Assembly (NCBI GenBank): GCA_900208305.1
Contig: OAPG01000008.1
Coordinates: forward strand, 744,001 to 808,000
Origin: Melanopsichium pennsylvanicum
Taxonomy: Eukaryota > Basidiomycota > Ustilaginomycetes > Ustilaginales
Direction: 5' to 3'
DNA length: 64,000 nt
Numbering within the stretch: position 1 is the stretch's first letter; every line of letters starts with the position of its first letter. The notes beneath the pieces are model-generated. The model was not told where the DNA came from and did no database searches. It worked only from the letters and a program-made list of their open reading frames with translations. Positions 60,198-64,000 of the stretch are shown one piece after another. Both the position numbers and the translations under genes were made by a program.

Positions 60198-62642
60198 ATG
60201 TCGGGAACTCCGCCACATCTTCCCACCTTACCTTCTGGCTTTGGTACCGACTCATCGTACCCTCCTATGCCAGGCAGCACCCGCATCACAGCATCACAGC
60301 CCAAACCTTCAGTCATCAGCGCATGGGCGGCATCCCCGAACACGTATCGTCCACTTGGTCCACCCTTGCCTCCGCTACCCCGCGGCGCACTCGAGAAAGA
60401 ACAGCAGCGTTTGCGACATCAGTCTGCTCCCTGCGCCACCGAGTCATCCTCGATCTTTCGACCAGGACAACTCGTTCACGCTCCAACACCACCGCCGCCT
60501 CGGCATCCGAGCTCATCCAACCAATTCGTCGGCGGCTTTGCGACTCCAAACCAACATCAACAGACAACAACGTATGCTGCGGCATCTCAACCTCCTCCAT
60601 CCGTGTCCGCAACTGCGTACGGTACTACGCCTTCGTACGCTCCGAATAGCTCAATGAACCAATCTCAGAGCCTTTCCAACAACATGCAAAACCTGTCGAT
60701 ACAGAATCATGCTCAAGCTCACGCTTCGTCACTACGCACCACAAGCGTCAATGACGCATACATGTCCAGTTCCGCTCTGCAGCCTCCTGCATCCTCGTCA
60801 TCTGGCCTGCCGAGCCTGTCTGCTCCCCTTCCAGACATGGCATCACTAGGCTCGCAACGTGATAGGGCGCGCGACGATCATCAACGCGTCTCTTGGGCCA
60901 AGCAGATGCTCAAGTACGTCGAACGCACCTTTTCTGATGGCAGCAAGATAAGCGAGCCGAACTTGGTCAAATGGACCGACGAAGCCATTTCAATCATCAT
61001 TCGCAATGCATCCTCGCAGCGTCCCGAGCCTGAAGCCCTCTATCTGCGCGGAGATCTGCAAGCTTCGGGCGCCTTCCCAACTTACCTCACCAAGAACCTC
61101 AAGGACGCCTTCAATGACTTTGAATTGTCCGCCAGGATGGGCTGGGCTCCGAGTTGGTTCCGTATCGGTCGCGACTACGAGGTGCTCGGTGACCTGACAC
61201 GCGCACGAGAGGCTTATGATCGAGGTGTGCATGCTGGCGATGTAGGCTGCATCTACCGCATGGGCATGGCCAATCTGCTTGGACAGCTCGAACTACCCGT
61301 CCACCATGCTAGAGCTGTTGCCTTGCTACGCGATGCAGCGGACAAGGCCGACCTGGACACGCCACAGCCTGCGTACATCTATGGCATGCTCCTTGCTGGC
61401 GAGTTCTCCCATGTCGCTATCCCGGCCCACCTGCTCAAGCCAACTCAAAGCTCAGGCTCAACAGAAGACGAAGCACGGCGTCGCATCCAGCGAGCGGCAT
61501 ATCTCAGCTTTGCTCCGGCTCAGTACAAATGTGGATGGTTATACGAATATGCACAGCTCGGGTGTGCGTTCGATCCGTTGCTCAGTGTCCAATACTACAG
61601 CCTGGCGTCGCAGGGTGGAGAGATCGAGGCGGATATGGCCTTGTCGAAATGGTTCCTCTGCGGTGCCGAGTCGTACTTTGAGAAGAACGAGACGCTGGCA
61701 TTTACCTTTGCGGACAAGGCAGCTCGCAAGGGGCTTGCATCAGCCGAGTTCGCGTTGGGTTATTATCACGAAGTTGGGGTGGGAACAGAACGCAACGTTG
61801 ATATTGCGAGAAAGTGGTACAGGAAGGCAGCGGCGAAAGACAATGCAGATGCAAAGGAGAGGTTGCAAGCATTGCAAGAACCGCAGGCATTGGGGCTGTC
61901 GCGTCAACAGCACGAAGCCGTGATGGACGACAAGCTCGTGCGAAAGCGTACACTAGCAAAGATGCTGTCCGATCGAGAAGGCCGCAATCCCATATTGGAG
62001 CATCAAGAGTACCTTGGTCCCGATGCAACTGCAGCTGCAGGAGGGGGATTGAGCGGCGCATCAACCAGCAACGCCAAACATGGCCGTCTCGCACATACAG
62101 GAGGGAATCAACTTGAATTGTCGAGGAAGAAGACCATGAAGATGGTGGAAGAGACTGCTGCGGGGCGTAGGAGGCCAAATTATGGGTACGAAGGTAGACC
62201 TGGTGGTCGAGACACGATAAATGCTGCTGCTTCTTCTATGACAAATGTAGCTTCACACCCTATTGTTCAACCACAACCTCGACCGGTGGCCGCTCCATCA
62301 GCATCTGACCAGCAGAACGGTGGGCATGTCGCATCAGGCACCCATCCCTCTACCTCGACTACACTCGGTCGACACACGGCAGCATCAAACATGTACAACG
62401 CCAGACCACCCCAGGCACCCACATCTAGCATCCCAACTTCCTCCTCCACCTCGTCCAATGCTACTTGGTCTCACGCCACTGCTCATTCAGCCGCATATTC
62501 GGTCAACGCTGCATCATCCAATACTTCCGCAGCCACTTCGTTGGAGTCGACGGGGCCCGAAGACAAGAAGCCGTACAACACGTTTGCAGAGATGGGCTTT
62601 GCGCCGCAGAAACCTAAAAAGGAAGAATGCGTCATTTGCTAG
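60198..62642 (+). CDS. Sel1-repeat chitin synthase regulator, Skt5/Chs4-like, with CaaX box
   Basis: Probable activator and membrane anchor for a class IV (Chs3-type) chitin synthase, acting at the plasma membrane or bud neck. The 814-residue protein has a Ser/Pro/Gln-rich N-terminal 230 residues, then Sel1-like (TPR-type) repeats at about 230-560, with units such as GWAPSWFRIGRDYEVLGDLTRAREAY, APAQYKCGWLYEYAQLGCAFDP and ASAEFALGYYHEVGVGTERN. The tail is disordered and ends in CVIC, a CaaX prenylation box like that of Skt5/Chs4. The frame is open 62 codons further upstream but without an ATG, and that part contains an ATACC repeat, so 60198 is used. Fungi often have several Skt5 paralogues, so the exact orthologue is uncertain. 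Confidence 0.85.
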   Translation: MSGTPPHLPTLPSGFGTDSSYPPMPGSTRITASQPKPSVISAWAASPNTYRPLGPPLPPLPRGALEKEQQRLRHQSAPCATESSSIFRPGQLVHAPTPPPPRHPSSSNQFVGGFATPNQHQQTTTYAAASQPPPSVSATAYGTTPSYAPNSSMNQSQSLSNNMQNLSIQNHAQAHASSLRTTSVNDAYMSSSALQPPASSSSGLPSLSAPLPDMASLGSQRDRARDDHQRVSWAKQMLKYVERTFSDGSKISEPNLVKWTDEAISIIIRNASSQRPEPEALYLRGDLQASGAFPTYLTKNLKDAFNDFELSARMGWAPSWFRIGRDYEVLGDLTRAREAYDRGVHAGDVGCIYRMGMANLLGQLELPVHHARAVALLRDAADKADLDTPQPAYIYGMLLAGEFSHVAIPAHLLKPTQSSGSTEDEARRRIQRAAYLSFAPAQYKCGWLYEYAQLGCAFDPLLSVQYYSLASQGGEIEADMALSKWFLCGAESYFEKNETLAFTFADKAARKGLASAEFALGYYHEVGVGTERNVDIARKWYRKAAAKDNADAKERLQALQEPQALGLSRQQHEAVMDDKLVRKRTLAKMLSDREGRNPILEHQEYLGPDATAAAGGGLSGASTSNAKHGRLAHTGGNQLELSRKKTMKMVEETAAGRRRPNYGYEGRPGGRDTINAAASSMTNVASHPIVQPQPRPVAAPSASDQQNGGHVASGTHPSTSTTLGRHTAASNMYNARPPQAPTSSIPTSSSTSSNATWSHATAHSAAYSVNAASSNTSAATSLESTGPEDKKPYNTFAEMGFAPQKPKKEECVIC

Positions 62643-62863
62643 AGATGCTATCCCTTCCCTTTCCAGCTGTGTGCTGTCCTGTAACTTATTCCAACTTAAT
62701 CCTTCTTCTCATCTTGTTCTATTCGTTGCGCAATTCCAAGGAAGGGTAAATGGGATTCGAATTGCAATCGCATACATTGCGAAATTACCTAACTTTCGTC
62801 TTCGGATCCACCCCAAAGTATGTGTGTGTGTATGTGTATGTGTGTGTTATTACCGGGAAAAAG

Positions 62864-63904
62864 TTACTTTTTTGACTTTTCTTCACCTTGACGAGATCTA
62901 TCCAACAAGACACGGGTACAATTGAACAAGGCTTGCATTTCTGCTTGTTCTGCGAAACCGCAACCAGCCCATCTGATCCTTCCCTTTTGATCGACTAGAT
63001 AAGTATATCCGACGTGTTTGTTGTGAAAGCCTATTGATTCCTTTTCCAATTCTATATCTTGATTACTTAGTAAATAAGTATGGTGAAAGCTTGGATCGAT
63101 TTGAGATCTCAAAGAACTAAGGAAAAGTGAGACTAGGTAGTTTTTCAAAGGGTTTGTTTGAAGATTGATTTGAACCAGTTGGAAATGAAGGGATTGAGGG
63201 GACAAATGATGGATGGTATGATGGTAAAAACTTTTTGTATGTTCTTCTGAAATTTTGGATCCAAGTAATGCAACAATCGAAACTTTGTTGTTAAACATTG
63301 CTACTGTGTCCACTTTACTTTTATCACTAAGACGAGTTCCCGAAATTTTTGGGAACCATAGAGATCGATCCGAACGGATGAGGGTTGGAGGTGCTCGCCA
63401 AGTTTTACCACCGTGAGATTTAATGGCGTGAAAGTCATGAAAATAACCTCGAGTGGCTTCTTTGACAATGGCTTTACGAGAAGCAAGCCGGTATTCGGGC
63501 GAGATGAGTCTGTCCCGTTTCTCACGCCATGATGCAGGTGCAGACGTAGGCGGGTTAGGAAGTCCAAGCGCAAAAGAGAGATATGGTAGAGGTTGAGAGT
63601 TGAGCTCTTCAGGTGATGTGCTAGATTCGCGTACAAGCGGTTTTGTCGATGTCGCCGCCGCCGGTTGAGATGTCGATGTAGAATCAGATGCGGACGAGTT
63701 TGATGAACTTGTCGCTGTTTTTGACGAACAAGTGGATCCGGATGAAGTAGGACTTGCAGAAGAAGGTGATGTGGATGTAAATGAATCTTTATGCAGAACA
63801 GATGCGCTTGTTGATAGTGTACGACCAGTGCTGAGAGAGCTGGTACGTGAAGCCGAGCCGAGGGCCGCAGGTCTTGCAGCCGATAGTAGTGTGGAACGAA
63901 GCAT
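62864..63904 (-). CDS. ATP10: Mitochondrial ATP synthase assembly factor ATP10
   Basis: Inner-membrane chaperone needed to assemble subunit 6 into the Fo sector of ATP synthase. The 346-residue protein begins with a mitochondrial-type leader (MLRSTLLSAARPAALGSASR; Arg/Ser/Ala-rich, no acidic residues), followed by a long Ser/Thr-rich stretch to about residue 95. The conserved domain starts near residue 108 (LPYLSFALGLPNPP), continues through EATRGYFHDFHAIKSHGGKTWRAPP and the thioredoxin-like core NNKVSIVALLGS, and ends with HVGYTYLVDQKGRIRWAGCGFA, the usual ATP10 C-terminal block. The start is the first ATG, and no intron is needed. It converges with the Skt5-like gene, 221 bases apart, over a short TG-rich tract (about 62821-62848). 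Confidence 0.93.
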   Translation of the reverse strand: MLRSTLLSAARPAALGSASRTSSLSTGRTLSTSASVLHKDSFTSTSPSSASPTSSGSTCSSKTATSSSNSSASDSTSTSQPAAATSTKPLVRESSTSPEELNSQPLPYLSFALGLPNPPTSAPASWREKRDRLISPEYRLASRKAIVKEATRGYFHDFHAIKSHGGKTWRAPPTLIRSDRSLWFPKISGTRLSDKSKVDTVAMFNNKVSIVALLGSKISEEHTKSFYHHTIHHLSPQSLHFQLVQINLQTNPLKNYLVSLFLSSLRSQIDPSFHHTYLLSNQDIELEKESIGFHNKHVGYTYLVDQKGRIRWAGCGFAEQAEMQALFNCTRVLLDRSRQGEEKSKK

Positions 63905-64000
63905 GTTCCCAGAGCCTACTATCCGTGTAGCTTAGCGGCTGATGAAAGTTGAAGTGCGACTTGAGCTTGAAAAAAAGTAAAAGTATGAAACGATGGCGAC

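Noticed and set aside
62263..62925. Plus-strand open frame of 220 codons overlapping the end of the Skt5-like gene
   Set aside because: Alternative frame of the Ser/Pro-rich tail, continuing into a TG repeat; His/Pro/Arg-rich without family features.
1..64000. tRNA, rRNA, CRISPR and intact transposons
   Set aside because: I looked for B-box-like GGTTCGANNCC stretches, cloverleaf arms, regularly spaced repeats and transposase/reverse-transcriptase motifs and found none convincing. A tRNAscan-SE, Infernal and RepeatMasker run would settle this.

Overview
The window looks like chromosomal DNA of a basidiomycete yeast-like fungus, most probably a smut (Ustilaginales, the Ustilago/Sporisorium group). 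This is inferred from protein content: a fungal SHO1 osmosensor, PEX13, fungal DAHP synthase, EMI1, ATP10, and a Skt5-type chitin synthase regulator. It also fits the gene style: mostly single-exon genes, few short GT-AG introns with CTRAY-like branch points, long Ser/Ala/Gln-rich disordered tails, and gaps of 0.2 to 5 kb. No rRNA, tRNA, CRISPR array, prophage or intact transposon was recognised.

Layout. 0-4 kb: mitoribosomal mL43 and SHO1 (one intron), both minus. 4-10 kb: a 1938-residue kinesin-4-like motor (minus). 12-16.5 kb: a peroxisomal (-SKL) enoyl-CoA hydratase/isomerase (plus), NC2-beta/Dr1 (minus) and a Phe-type DAHP synthase (plus). 16.7-25 kb: a giant disordered RING-H2 protein and PEX13 (minus). 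26-32 kb: PAC1/LIS1 (plus), a WrbA-like flavodoxin quinone reductase (minus) and glycyl-tRNA synthetase (minus). 33.5-40.3 kb: an orphan two-exon gene, a four-finger C2H2 factor and EMI1 (plus). 43-50 kb: ornithine aminotransferase (minus), DRS1 helicase (plus) and eIF2B-alpha/GCN3 (minus, two exons). 50.7-52.6 kb: a second four-finger C2H2 factor (minus, four exons including an 18-nt microexon). 57.7-64 kb: a Nudix hydrolase (minus), the Skt5/Chs4-like protein (plus) and ATP10 (minus).

The genes are mainly conserved housekeeping genes with no biosynthetic cluster. Loose themes are peroxisome function (PEX13 and the SKL enzyme), mitochondrial biogenesis (mL43, EMI1, ATP10, a possible mitochondrial form of GlyRS), microtubule transport (kinesin, LIS1), amino-acid metabolism and its control (ARO3, OAT, GlyRS, eIF2B-alpha) and cell wall or osmotic signalling (SHO1, Skt5).

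The most striking observation is the reconstructed gene at 50769-52574. Its first zinc finger is cut by two introns, so that an 18-nt in-frame microexon carries the DNA-recognition helix. Skipping it would remove finger 1 without a frameshift. The gene has a near-identical four-finger paralogue about 12 kb away on the other strand. Other points are a stop-free in-frame intron in SHO1, a recurring CTGTAAATT-type motif confined to gaps, a 163-nt purine tract between divergent promoters, and gene-free gaps of 2.8 and 5.1 kb.
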